A DNA stretch of 52,035 nt from Roseimaritima sediminicola (GTDB taxonomy: Bacteria > Planctomycetota > Planctomycetia > Pirellulales > Pirellulaceae). This document shows, piece after piece, positions 44,711 to 52,035 of this stretch. Below the pieces are notes generated by a model. The model searched no databases and was not told where the DNA came from. It saw nothing but the letters and a program-made list of their open reading frames with translations. Both the position numbers and the translations under genes were made by a program. Where the stretch lies: the NCBI RefSeq assembly GCF_009618275.1, contig NZ_WIAD01000041.1, forward strand, positions 1 through 52,035, in the 5' to 3' direction. Position 1 is the first letter of the stretch; every line of letters starts with the position of its first letter.

Positions 44711-46465
44711 GTGGCTGACCCCTCTTCCGACGCACGCATCATCGAATCCACCCGACTGTATCGCGAAGCCCTGCAGGCGACCGAGCAGCTGTACGCCGAA
44801 AGCGGTCAATTGCTGCGCGGCAGCTACGGTTGGTTGTCCGACGGCAATCCGGCCGACATCGCGGCGATCGCCGACCAGATGAACGACCTGCACCACGGCC
44901 TGGTGATGAAAGTCTTTGCCAGCTCCTTGGCCGATCCCCAGAACCGCACGCTCCAGCAACGTCAACTGGGCCGCGTCCTGCTGTCGCATCTGTGGAACGA
45001 ACCGGTCATCGGCCATCGTTTGAACGAGGCCATGGACTGGTTGATCGGAGAAGCGGAAAAGTTTCGCTGGAGCGATCTGGTCAGACCGTTCGCCGAATTG
45101 CCGCCGCTGAGAGATCGCTGGGGCGAAGTCAATGCGTTGATTACGCGGATGATCAACCTGGTATCGAAGGTGGATGGCGACTTCAGCGCGGCCGACGCCG
45201 GTCGTTTGCAAGCGGTCCAGGAGGAACTGGATCGCCTCGGCGGCAGCGACCCCCAGCCGCTGGCCGCCGCCCCCGAAGCCTCTCGCGATGCACTGCGTTG
45301 GATCCGCCAGGAAGCCGCTCGCCTGCGCAGCGGCGCGTCCACGGTCGAGCGGCAGGATTCTGCCGCGACAGGCCCCCAGCAAGAACAACCGCTGCCGCCG
45401 CGTTCCATCGCCGGATCGGCAACCCCGCCGGTCGACCAGAAACCCACGCCCGAGGATTCGCGCAGCCCCGAAGAGCGCCTTTCCGACGCGATGGCAAAAC
45501 TCGATCGCTTGATCGGCTTGGACGCCATCAAAGAACAGATCCAGACGCTGACGAACTTCTTAAAGATGGAAGCTCGGCGCCGCGAGGCAGGCCTGCCCAC
45601 GACGACCCCCAGTCTGCACATGGCCTTTGTGGGCAATCCCGGAACCGGCAAAACCACGGTCGCTCGCATCATCGCCGAAATCTTCGGGGCGCTGGGCGTG
45701 TTGCCCCAAGGCCAATTGGTCGAAACCGACCGCAGCGGGCTGGTGGCGGAGTACGCGGGTCAGACGGGCCCCAAAACCAATGCCAAGATCGATGAAGCGC
45801 TCGGCGGCGTGTTGTTCGTCGACGAAGCCTACACGTTGATCGACCGCAGCGGCCAAGATCAATACGGTCGCGAAGCCGTCCAGACGCTGCTGAAACGCAT
45901 GGAGGACCAACGCGACGAATTGGTCGTGATCCTGGCGGGGTATCCGCAGGAGATGGAGACGATGATCCGCAGCAATCCCGGGCTGTCCTCACGCGTCGGC
46001 ACGACCATGCATTTCGACGACTACACTCCCTCGCAGCTGGGCCGCATCTTTGAATTGATCGCGGGCCACGCCCAGTACACATTGCCCACCGAAGCTCGGC
46101 GGCGGTTGCTGCACGGGTTTGCGTACCTGTACGCCGGTCGTGATCGTCACTTCGGCAACGGTCGCTGCGCCCGCAACAGCTTTGAACGCAGCGTCCGCCG
46201 GCTGGCCAATCGCCTGGCCGGTTACAAAGAGGTTGACCGCGAATTACTGACCACGCTCGAAGGCGAAGACATCGAAGTCGCCGGAGTGACGATCGAGCAC
46301 CTGGCGGCAATGAGCGACGACACGCTGCACCTGCGCGTGCCGTGCCCGGAGTGCGAAGCGGAGACGACGATCGAAGATCACCAGCTGGGCAGCGAAATCC
46401 GTTGCGAGCACTGCGAGCACGCGTTCCCCGCCCAGTGGGGCGAACCCACCGCCAGTGTGACCTAA
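44711..46465 (+). CDS. CbbX/SpoVK-type AAA+ ATPase with C-terminal zinc ribbon
   Basis: The product is 584 residues from GTG 44711, which has GGAGG at 44699-44703 with seven-base spacing. Residues about 1-240 are helical without known motifs. The AAA+ domain spans about 255-490, with the clade signature LIGLDAIKEQIQTL, Walker A GNPGTGKTT near 308, LVAEYAGQTG as pore-loop region, Walker B GGVLFVDEAYT near 366 and an arginine-finger region NPGLSSRV. Residues about 543-575 form a zinc ribbon (CPECEAETTI and IRCEHCEHAF). Such ATPases remodel protein complexes; target unknown. The zinc ribbon is not a usual part of CbbX. Confidence 0.92.
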   Translation: MADPSSDARIIESTRLYREALQATEQLYAESGQLLRGSYGWLSDGNPADIAAIADQMNDLHHGLVMKVFASSLADPQNRTLQQRQLGRVLLSHLWNEPVIGHRLNEAMDWLIGEAEKFRWSDLVRPFAELPPLRDRWGEVNALITRMINLVSKVDGDFSAADAGRLQAVQEELDRLGGSDPQPLAAAPEASRDALRWIRQEAARLRSGASTVERQDSAATGPQQEQPLPPRSIAGSATPPVDQKPTPEDSRSPEERLSDAMAKLDRLIGLDAIKEQIQTLTNFLKMEARRREAGLPTTTPSLHMAFVGNPGTGKTTVARIIAEIFGALGVLPQGQLVETDRSGLVAEYAGQTGPKTNAKIDEALGGVLFVDEAYTLIDRSGQDQYGREAVQTLLKRMEDQRDELVVILAGYPQEMETMIRSNPGLSSRVGTTMHFDDYTPSQLGRIFELIAGHAQYTLPTEARRRLLHGFAYLYAGRDRHFGNGRCARNSFERSVRRLANRLAGYKEVDRELLTTLEGEDIEVAGVTIEHLAAMSDDTLHLRVPCPECEAETTIEDHQLGSEIRCEHCEHAFPAQWGEPTASVT

Positions 46466-46466
46466 C

Positions 46467-46493
46467 AGTGGCATAGGCTTCCAGCCTGTGAAC
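46467..46493. repeat. Family A hairpin repeat, single unit
   Basis: One AGGCT-TCC-AGCCT unit starts one base after the stop codon of the AAA+ gene. Confidence 0.85.
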
Positions 46494-46617
46494 AAACGGC
46501 TCAATCAATTTTTGCTTTCGTGTGCAACAAGCGGCCGTTCGTGGCATCCTTGGGGTAGCTGTTGGCAGGACTGGCACCTGCCGACCGGCCCTGAACCTCC
46601 GCTTTTGAGTCTCCTCG

Positions 46618-47106
46618 GTGATCGATCCAGCGACCCTAACCCGGCTGTGGCGCGAGCACGCGGATCGTCTTGTGATGATCGCGCGGGCCACCGGTGAGGG
46701 TGCCGAGGATGCCGTGCAGGAAGCCTTTGTGGCGCTCGCCCAGCAGTCCGAATTGCCCGACGACCCGTTGGCCTGGCTGGTGCGGACCACGCGCAACCAG
46801 ATCCTTTCGAGCTGGCGAGGGCGACTGCGACGTCGAGCCCGCGAGCGAGCGGTCGCACTGACGCGAAATTGGTTCACCGGATCGTCCGAATACCACGAAC
46901 AAAAGTTAGACGGCCAGGAAGTGACCTCTTGGCTGGGAGAACTGGACGAGGACTTGCGCAGCGTGATCGTGATGCACCTGTGGGCAGGCATGACGTTTCG
47001 TCAAATCGCCGACGTCCTGGACTGTTCGGCCGCCACCGCCAACCGCCGCTACCAGCGCGCACTCAGCGCCTTGCAGCAACGTGCCCATCAAAAACAACCT
47101 GGGTAA
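46618..47106 (+). CDS. ECF-like RNA polymerase sigma factor
   Basis: The product is 162 residues from GTG 46618. Region 2 is seen as LVMIARATGEGAEDAVQEAFVAL, and WLVRTTRNQILSSWRGRLRR is the region 2.3/2.4 part. Region 4 holds LGELDEDLRSVIVMHLWAGM and the helix-turn-helix FRQIADVLDCSAATANRRYQ. The linker between is short, so no region 3. It is the first gene of a four-gene set: the next start is four bases after its stop, then two bases, then about 61. A role in self-regulated expression of this set is an inference. Confidence 0.92.
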   Translation: MIDPATLTRLWREHADRLVMIARATGEGAEDAVQEAFVALAQQSELPDDPLAWLVRTTRNQILSSWRGRLRRRARERAVALTRNWFTGSSEYHEQKLDGQEVTSWLGELDEDLRSVIVMHLWAGMTFRQIADVLDCSAATANRRYQRALSALQQRAHQKQPG

Positions 47107-47110
47107 AACC

Positions 47111-47851
47111 ATGTCGAACCAACCAAACTTCGAACAACAGCTCTCGGCGCTGCAGCCGGCGGCCAGCGAAACCGACCCCGCCGTGGCCATGTATCGCTGT
47201 GGATTCGCTGCCGGCCAAGCGGCCGCGGCCAAACCGTCGCGGGCCGGACGCGAGAGCCTGCGATTGCTGGCGGCCGCCTGTGTGACCGCTGTGCTGGTCG
47301 GTCCCCTGGCGTATCGCTGGGGCGACCGCCCGGCACGGCCCTCGCCGGCGCCGCTGGTGGCGGCGACTGAGTCGCCGGTCGTGGACCCGCCGCAACCGGA
47401 CGCGATGCCGGTCCCAAGTCCGCAAGCCGAAGGCCTGCCAAATATGCCGCAAGACACCAACCGGCGCGTCGCCCGGGTGGAACCGGACGTGGCGTCGCGT
47501 CCGCCCGCCCTGCGTTCATCGCCCGCCCCGCGCCAACCGCCCACCTCGGTGCTGGGGCTGGCCCTGGATCCGGTGGCGGCGGTTAACGGCTGGCTGACGC
47601 CACCGGCCCAGCGATCGGTCGTGGCCACACGGCTGACCTCGCGCCCGCCGTCGGCCGACACGATCGAGGACCTGCAACGCTGGAATCCTCCGCGGGCCCA
47701 GCACCGGCACCCAAGCCGTTCGCTCCCTCAGGCCCCCGAACCGCCCGCAGGGACACGCGAAACGTCCGAGGACCCGCTCGATCGAACCCCGTTTCCGCTC
47801 ACTCCCTTACCGTCCCGTCGATCACTCGATTCCTGGCAATCCTGGATGTAA
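47111..47851 (+). CDS. Single-pass membrane protein, candidate anti-sigma partner
   Basis: The product is 246 residues from ATG 47111; the longer frame from 47081 overlaps the sigma gene. Residues 1-55 are cytosolic and helical, one membrane segment lies near 60-80 (LRLLAAACVTAVLVGPLAY), and about 160 residues of Pro/Ala/Arg-rich sequence follow outside. Position and topology fit an anti-sigma factor, but no zinc-binding HxxxCxxC motif is present. Tightly coupled to the genes on both sides. Function not established. Confidence 0.75.
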   Translation: MSNQPNFEQQLSALQPAASETDPAVAMYRCGFAAGQAAAAKPSRAGRESLRLLAAACVTAVLVGPLAYRWGDRPARPSPAPLVAATESPVVDPPQPDAMPVPSPQAEGLPNMPQDTNRRVARVEPDVASRPPALRSSPAPRQPPTSVLGLALDPVAAVNGWLTPPAQRSVVATRLTSRPPSADTIEDLQRWNPPRAQHRHPSRSLPQAPEPPAGTRETSEDPLDRTPFPLTPLPSRRSLDSWQSWM

Positions 47852-47853
47852 TC

Positions 47854-49368
47854 ATGACTTATCGACTTTTTCTATTGCTGACGTTGGCAGCCTGTTTTGT
47901 GGTTTGTGAACCACTCCGGGTTCATGCTCAGATCCAAGCCCTGCAACAGGAGACGCCGTCAGAACCGGAGCCGCCCGAGCCGCCGGTGTGGACGCTGCAT
48001 CCCGCGGCCGAACCCAGTCCGGCGCTGGACGTACGCTTCTGGCCCGATCGCATGGAGATGGTCCCAGGCAACGCGTTCGTACCGTTCCAACGAGCCGTCA
48101 TCACGTTGCTGGAACAGCGGGCTGCCAGCGGTCGCGGTGCGGACAACTCGCTGGACGCGTTCTACTCCAACTACGAAACCTGGATGGAGGGTCCGCTGGA
48201 CGAGATGCCGACCGAAGACGTCCAAAAATACCTGGACGACAAAGGCACGGTGATGCGCGAGGTGCACCGAGCTGTCCGCATGCAGAATTCCCGGTACGAA
48301 CTCGGTGTCGATCAACTGCGCGGTATGGAAACCATTCAGTTAGGCCTTCCGGAAATCCAGAACATGCGAGAGTTGGCTCGATTGTTGGCCTTGGAATCAC
48401 GCCTCGCCCTGGCCGAAGGACGCTACGACGACGCGATCGAATCGATGCGAGTGGGTTTTCGGTTGGGCGAAGCCAGCGGCGGGGCAGCGGACCTGCTGGT
48501 TGCGCGACTGGTCGGTATCGCCATCAGCGCGATGATGCTGGGCCAGGCAGAGCAGCTGATGCAGATGCCCGACGGACCGAACCTCTACTGGGCGCTGGCC
48601 AGCTTACCTGAATCGATCTACAGCCTTGATTCGGCCATGCAATTCGAAGCCTCGTTGATCACTCGAGTGTTTCCCACCTTGAACGATTTGCCGGAAGGAG
48701 CCACCAACACGGTCTGGCGAGAGCACTTGGTCGAGATGATCGACCAGGTTCGGGCTTTGAATGAATGGGGGTCTAGTCCTGAGCCGGCGATCAGTAGCTT
48801 GGCCGCCGGCGGTCTCGTGATCGCTCTGACCGAACCGGCTCGCCAACAGTTGATCGCCAGCGGCAGAAGCGAAGAAACCGTGCGAGCGATGAGCCCCAGT
48901 GAAGCGATATTGCGAGCGACGGCTGACCAAATCGCCGTGATCCAAGACGAGTTCTTTAAATGGACGCTGCTGCCCGAATCGATTCGTGCCGACTACTTGG
49001 ACCGCACCGAGAAGGCGATCGTCTTCGACAACCGAGCTGGAGGCCTGCGTTTCGGAACCCTCGGGGCGATCTTAGCCGGCCAGCTGATGCCCGCGATTCG
49101 AGCGGCCAATTCGGCAAGTTTGCGAATGCAACAAACCATCGCTCGGATGGCCACGGTCGAAGCGATCCGCGACTACGCCGCCACGCACGGCCAATTGCCG
49201 GAGTCGCTGGACGACCTGCAGAACCTGCCGGCGTGGCCGGATCCGGTTGCTGGAGGCCCCTTCGGTTACGAACGCCGGTCGCCAACCGAAGCTCAGCTGA
49301 CCTCCCGCCCTGCTCGCCAGGGCGCCCCTGACACCACCATCATTCTCCAGCTGCAAACTCAGCAATGA
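47854..49368 (+). CDS. Secreted protein of unknown function in the sigma-factor operon
   Basis: The product is 504 residues. A signal peptide (LFLLLTLAACFVVCEPLRVHA) precedes a Pro/Glu linker (PSEPEPPEPPVW), then a mostly helical domain of about 420 residues (for example ESRLALAEGRYDDAIESMRV and FRLGEASGGAADLLVARLVG). Near the C-terminus, AANSASLRMQQTIARMATVEAI then YAATHGQLPESLDDL and GPFGYER recall pseudopilin-like ends, where an N-terminal helix is followed by LPxxLxxL. It starts two bases after the previous stop. I know no function for it. Confidence 0.78.
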   Translation: MTYRLFLLLTLAACFVVCEPLRVHAQIQALQQETPSEPEPPEPPVWTLHPAAEPSPALDVRFWPDRMEMVPGNAFVPFQRAVITLLEQRAASGRGADNSLDAFYSNYETWMEGPLDEMPTEDVQKYLDDKGTVMREVHRAVRMQNSRYELGVDQLRGMETIQLGLPEIQNMRELARLLALESRLALAEGRYDDAIESMRVGFRLGEASGGAADLLVARLVGIAISAMMLGQAEQLMQMPDGPNLYWALASLPESIYSLDSAMQFEASLITRVFPTLNDLPEGATNTVWREHLVEMIDQVRALNEWGSSPEPAISSLAAGGLVIALTEPARQQLIASGRSEETVRAMSPSEAILRATADQIAVIQDEFFKWTLLPESIRADYLDRTEKAIVFDNRAGGLRFGTLGAILAGQLMPAIRAANSASLRMQQTIARMATVEAIRDYAATHGQLPESLDDLQNLPAWPDPVAGGPFGYERRSPTEAQLTSRPARQGAPDTTIILQLQTQQ

Positions 49369-49429
49369 TCGTCTCCTGCACTGCTTTTTCCTTCGCCTAC
49401 GCCCCTTTTCGCCAACGAGGTTGACCTCC

Positions 49430-50947
49430 ATGCCTTTGCTTCGCACCTCACGACTCTGCGTCCTTTTCGCTGCCCTGAGCCTGTTCCTGTGGACCGGCGT
49501 GACCCGCGGGGAAACGCCCGATCGTTTCCCACCCAAGGTCGTGTTGTCGGACACGCTGCTGGCCGCACATTTGGACCTGGACGAGATCGACGCGTCCGCC
49601 CTCGAACAGATCCTGTCTCAGGTTGCGGCGGGACAAAAGTTGTCGAGCACCGCCGGGCCACTTTGGAAAGTCCTGCGGGACGCCGGAGCGGACCACGTGT
49701 TCGTCAGCGTTCACGGACGAGCACTACTGCAGGGAGCGGCCTGCGTGCGGATCGAATGTGAGGACACGGCCGAAGTCAGCTCCTTCCTGGATGCCATGTT
49801 CCAGCCCGGCAACTTTCCCTTCGAGTTCGCAGTCCTGCGCGTCGAGGGTGCGGTGATCGTTTGCCCGGCCAGCTTGCGAGACATCTACAGCGAGGACGCT
49901 CAGGCCGTGCCCGACCCGCAGCGGCCGGAGTTCGATCGTGGGCTGGCCGCGATGAGCCAGTTCGCGCATCAGGCGGTGCTCAGCCTGCCCGATGATATCC
50001 GGCAGGAGGTGATCGCGATGTGGCCGGAGAACTTGGGCGAGAACGATCAGACCGGCATCTCGCCGCGGAGCTGGATGGCCTCGGCCCGGTCGGTCCAGAT
50101 CGGCTGGGACCTGCCGCCGCAAGCCGCCTTCGAAATCCGCGTGCAGGCTGCGGACGCCGACGCGGCCGCCGTCAACGAGGCTCAGTGGGAGAATCTGCTG
50201 AAGCTGGTGCCGGCCCAGATGCCGCGTCCGGAGATCACGGTCGACGACGCCACCGTGGTGGTCAAAGCCGACCGCGAAAAACTGCAGAACCTGATCGAGA
50301 GCATGCTTCGACCAGCACGCCAGAACGCTCGCCGAATGCAAACGGTAAACAACCTCAAGCAATTAGCCTTGGGCATGCACAATTTCCACGAAACGTACAA
50401 ATCCTTTCCCGGCCGACATACCGTCGACGAGCAAGGCCGACCGCTGCTGTCCTGGCGAGTCGCCCTGCTACCCTTCGTCGATCAGATTGAGTTGTATAGG
50501 TCCTTCAAACTAGACGAGCCATGGGACAGCGAGCACAACCGCCGGCTGATCGAGAAAATGCCTTCGGTGTTTAAGGTCATGAGCGACGAAGCACCGAATG
50601 ACGAATTGCCCGCCGGCCACAGCCGTATTCGCCTGCCCGCGCTGGCAGGAAGCATGTGGCATGGCGACGGCCCGCCGCGAACCATTCGAGACGTGACCGA
50701 CGGGACCAGCAACACAATTATGATCGGCACCGCGCCTCAGTCGGCCGCCGTCCCGTGGACCAAACCCGACGCCTGGCAGTTGGACGGCGAACAGCTGAAC
50801 GCCCAGTTCTTCGGCGATCAGGAGCAAGCCATCGTCGGCTTCGCGGATGGTTCGGTCCGCCTCCTGTCACCGACCATCGAAGCGGCCGTCTTGAAAGCAC
50901 TCCTAACCATGGCCGGCCGAGAAGTGATCCCGCAAGACGCGTTCTAA
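49430..50947 (+). CDS. DUF1559 domain protein with secretion signal
   Basis: The product is 505 residues from ATG 49430 (TTG 49421 is possible). A signal peptide (CVLFAALSLFLWTGVTRG) is followed by about 270 residues of unknown mixed alpha/beta fold (VVLSDTLLAAHLDLDEID, PRPEITVDDATVVVKADR), then a DUF1559 domain: NNLKQLALGMHNFHETYKSF, LSWRVALLPFVDQIELYRSF, DGTSNTIMIG, and FADGSVRLL near the end. Most DUF1559 proteins start with a prepilin peptide; here the domain is C-terminal to another fold, and no prepilin motif is seen. Last gene of the sigma-factor set. Confidence 0.88.
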   Translation: MPLLRTSRLCVLFAALSLFLWTGVTRGETPDRFPPKVVLSDTLLAAHLDLDEIDASALEQILSQVAAGQKLSSTAGPLWKVLRDAGADHVFVSVHGRALLQGAACVRIECEDTAEVSSFLDAMFQPGNFPFEFAVLRVEGAVIVCPASLRDIYSEDAQAVPDPQRPEFDRGLAAMSQFAHQAVLSLPDDIRQEVIAMWPENLGENDQTGISPRSWMASARSVQIGWDLPPQAAFEIRVQAADADAAAVNEAQWENLLKLVPAQMPRPEITVDDATVVVKADREKLQNLIESMLRPARQNARRMQTVNNLKQLALGMHNFHETYKSFPGRHTVDEQGRPLLSWRVALLPFVDQIELYRSFKLDEPWDSEHNRRLIEKMPSVFKVMSDEAPNDELPAGHSRIRLPALAGSMWHGDGPPRTIRDVTDGTSNTIMIGTAPQSAAVPWTKPDAWQLDGEQLNAQFFGDQEQAIVGFADGSVRLLSPTIEAAVLKALLTMAGREVIPQDAF

Positions 50948-50967
50948 GCAACGCGATTAACTATTAG

Positions 50968-50988
50968 CCGCCGGGCGCTAGCCCGCGG
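50968..50988. repeat. Short GGGC-GCTA-GCCC hairpin repeat
   Basis: CCGCCGGGCGCTAGCCCGCGG can fold around GCTA. It is a kind of short repeat I associate with planctomycete genomes and resembles the GGCGCTAGCC core of the MITE-like elements at 33988 and 34311. It lies between two convergent genes, eight bases from the stop of the esterase. Confidence 0.55.
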
Positions 50989-50996
50989 TTCCTGTT

Positions 50997-51896
50997 TTAC
51001 TCCCCCGACAACAACCCCGACGCGACCATCCAGTCGCGGCACAACCGTGGCCAACCGGCAACCGGATCGCCGGTCGGGCGCATGCCGTAACCGTGACCGC
51101 CGTTGCGATACACGTGCAGCTCGCACGGCACACCGGCGGCCTTCATCGCGATCATCAGTTCCGCGCTGCCGACGGCTCGATCGGCATCGTCAAACGTGAT
51201 CGCGATGAAAGCGGGCGGGAAGTTTTCATCGACCTTGACCGCGGCATTGAGCCCTTGCGATTCCTTATCCAGCAAGTAAGCCGGATAGATCGGGATGATG
51301 AACTGCACGGCCGCGCTCTCCCGATCGATCGCATCGCGGGGCGAGGCAACCGAAGCGTCGCCGTGCACGCCGGTCATGACGGTCAGGTGACCGCCGGCGG
51401 AGAACCCCAGCATGCCGATTCGATTCGGATCGATATTCCATTTCTCTGCGTTCGCCCGAACCGTACGGACGGCCCGCTGCGCATCCAGCAGCGGCACCTG
51501 ATGAACCTCGGTGTCGCCGCGACGCGGCACCCGGTACTTCAGCAGTACGGCGGTAACGCCGATCGAATTCAGCCACTCGCAGATCTCGGTGCCTTCGTGG
51601 TTGTAAGCCAGGATGTGGTAACCGCCGCCGGGAGCCACGATGACGGCGGTGCGAAGAGGATCCTGTTTCTCGGGCCGGTACACGGTGATCATCGGCGTGG
51701 AGACATCGGTCAGCCGCACGATCGGGGTCGGTTTTTCGTCGCGTTCGGGCAGCGTCCGCTCGGGCCCCAACTCGGCGGTTTCCCCCGGAGCGTCTCCGTC
51801 CCATAGCCGCATCGATTCCGGCTCGGCAGCACCGGCCGGCGGCAACAGTAAACAGCTGACAAGGCAAGCAAGAGAAACGGCAAGGAGGGTACGCAT
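50997..51896 (-). CDS. Secreted alpha/beta-hydrolase, acetyl-xylan esterase-like
   Basis: The product is 299 residues. A signal peptide (LLAVSLACLVSCLLLPPAGA) is followed by the fold of the BD-FAE/dienelactone-like group: AVIVAPGGGYHILAYNHEG has the oxyanion HGGG-like GGGY, GMLGFSAGGHL holds the nucleophile Ser near residue 174, the acid is likely in ITFDDADRAV, and the His is in NGGHGYGM. These enzymes usually deacetylate plant-type polysaccharides. Polysaccharide work would fit the two sulfatases, though they are not linked in one operon. Confidence 0.9.
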   Translation of the reverse strand: MRTLLAVSLACLVSCLLLPPAGAAEPESMRLWDGDAPGETAELGPERTLPERDEKPTPIVRLTDVSTPMITVYRPEKQDPLRTAVIVAPGGGYHILAYNHEGTEICEWLNSIGVTAVLLKYRVPRRGDTEVHQVPLLDAQRAVRTVRANAEKWNIDPNRIGMLGFSAGGHLTVMTGVHGDASVASPRDAIDRESAAVQFIIPIYPAYLLDKESQGLNAAVKVDENFPPAFIAITFDDADRAVGSAELMIAMKAAGVPCELHVYRNGGHGYGMRPTGDPVAGWPRLCRDWMVASGLLSGE

Positions 51897-52035
51897 GGTG
51901 AGGTCTCACAGGAGGAAACAGGACGAATTGCTCGGACCAGTCTACCCGGACGAGCAACGGGTTGCAGTAAACCTTCGTCGCACTTCTCCTTGAAGCGGGG
52001 CGAGCTTAGCGCAGAAGCGGCCACACCCACCCCAT
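51897..52035. other. Right edge of window, no supported gene
   Basis: Upstream region of the esterase gene. A minus-strand frame begins near 52030 at the edge but shows no protein-like features. GGGGCGAGCTTAGCG near 51998 resembles part of the REP loop (GCGAGCCTAAGCGAG) and may be a remnant. Confidence 0.4.

Noticed and set aside
44555-45388. Extended N-terminus of the vWA protein
   Set aside because: The open frame is antisense to the AAA+ gene; the signal-like and membrane parts begin after ATG 44554.
12000-52000. Many long antisense open frames opposite known genes
   Set aside because: In this high-GC sequence stop codons are rare in shadow frames; these have low-complexity Arg/Pro/Ala composition and no start signals or known domains.
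51957-52035. Partial gene or REP copy at the right edge
   Set aside because: Only a short loop-like GCGAGCTTAGCG is present, without the C-rich and G-rich arms, and the minus-strand frame shows no recognisable protein.

Overview
This window is high-GC chromosomal DNA from a planctomycete, most likely a Pirellula/Rhodopirellula-type member of the Planctomycetia. The basis is gene content: two N-terminally secreted sulfatases, a 3-keto-disaccharide hydrolase (DUF1080), a Tat-type Gfo/Idh/MocA oxidoreductase, a DUF1559 protein, three Hanks-type Ser/Thr kinases, small secreted proteins of unknown function, and intergenic repeats of kinds I associate with that group. No rRNA, tRNA, CRISPR array, phage or transposase gene was seen, so the accessory signal is in the repeats, not in classical mobile elements.

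Layout. 183-1963 (minus): response regulator and glyA. 2389-6295 (plus): NTase/HD protein, purF, protein kinase. 6300-9878 (minus): YbdK-type glutamate-cysteine ligase, M20 amidohydrolase, lipid A-type acyltransferase. 10110-11814 (plus): GlmU-like uridylyltransferase overlapping prs. 11988-16101: DUF885 protein divergent from a membrane/spermidine-synthase fusion. 16102-16761: a repeat nest holding a DUF559 remnant. 16762-19029 (minus): alpha/beta hydrolase and sulfatase. 19102-28878 (plus): large membrane kinase, small CxxCH protein, DUF1080 protein, Gfo/Idh/MocA oxidoreductase, mutL and eukaryote-type glutamine synthetase. 29079-31256 (plus): kinase and outer-membrane-like protein. 31471-38540 (minus): TPR-like protein, CARDB-like protein, Tyr/His-rich secreted protein, metG. 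38906-40165 (plus): thioredoxin/trypsin-like protease fusion. 40647-44554 (minus): sulfatase, repeat protein and a vWA membrane protein, divergent from a CbbX-type AAA+ ATPase with a C-terminal zinc ribbon (44711-46465). 46618-50947 (plus): a compact operon of an ECF-like sigma factor, a single-pass membrane protein, a secreted protein and a DUF1559 protein. 50997-51896 (minus): a secreted esterase.

The most unusual content is between genes. At least seven repeat families fill the gaps, often within a few bases of stop or start codons: an AGGCT-GGA-AGCCT hairpin family (about 22 copies), a CGGCT/AGCCG family, seven REP-like elements with C-rich/G-rich arms, changing but self-complementary stems and a four-tract G-quadruplex motif, two 120-bp MITE-like elements, and heptamer satellites. 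One satellite of 28 perfect heptamers ends two bases before the start codon of the Gfo/Idh/MocA gene. A broken DUF559 endonuclease-like gene lies exactly between two inverted REP copies. Protein-level candidates for undescribed systems are the vWA/AAA+/zinc-ribbon locus, the thioredoxin-protease fusion, and the sigma-factor operon ending in a DUF1559 protein.
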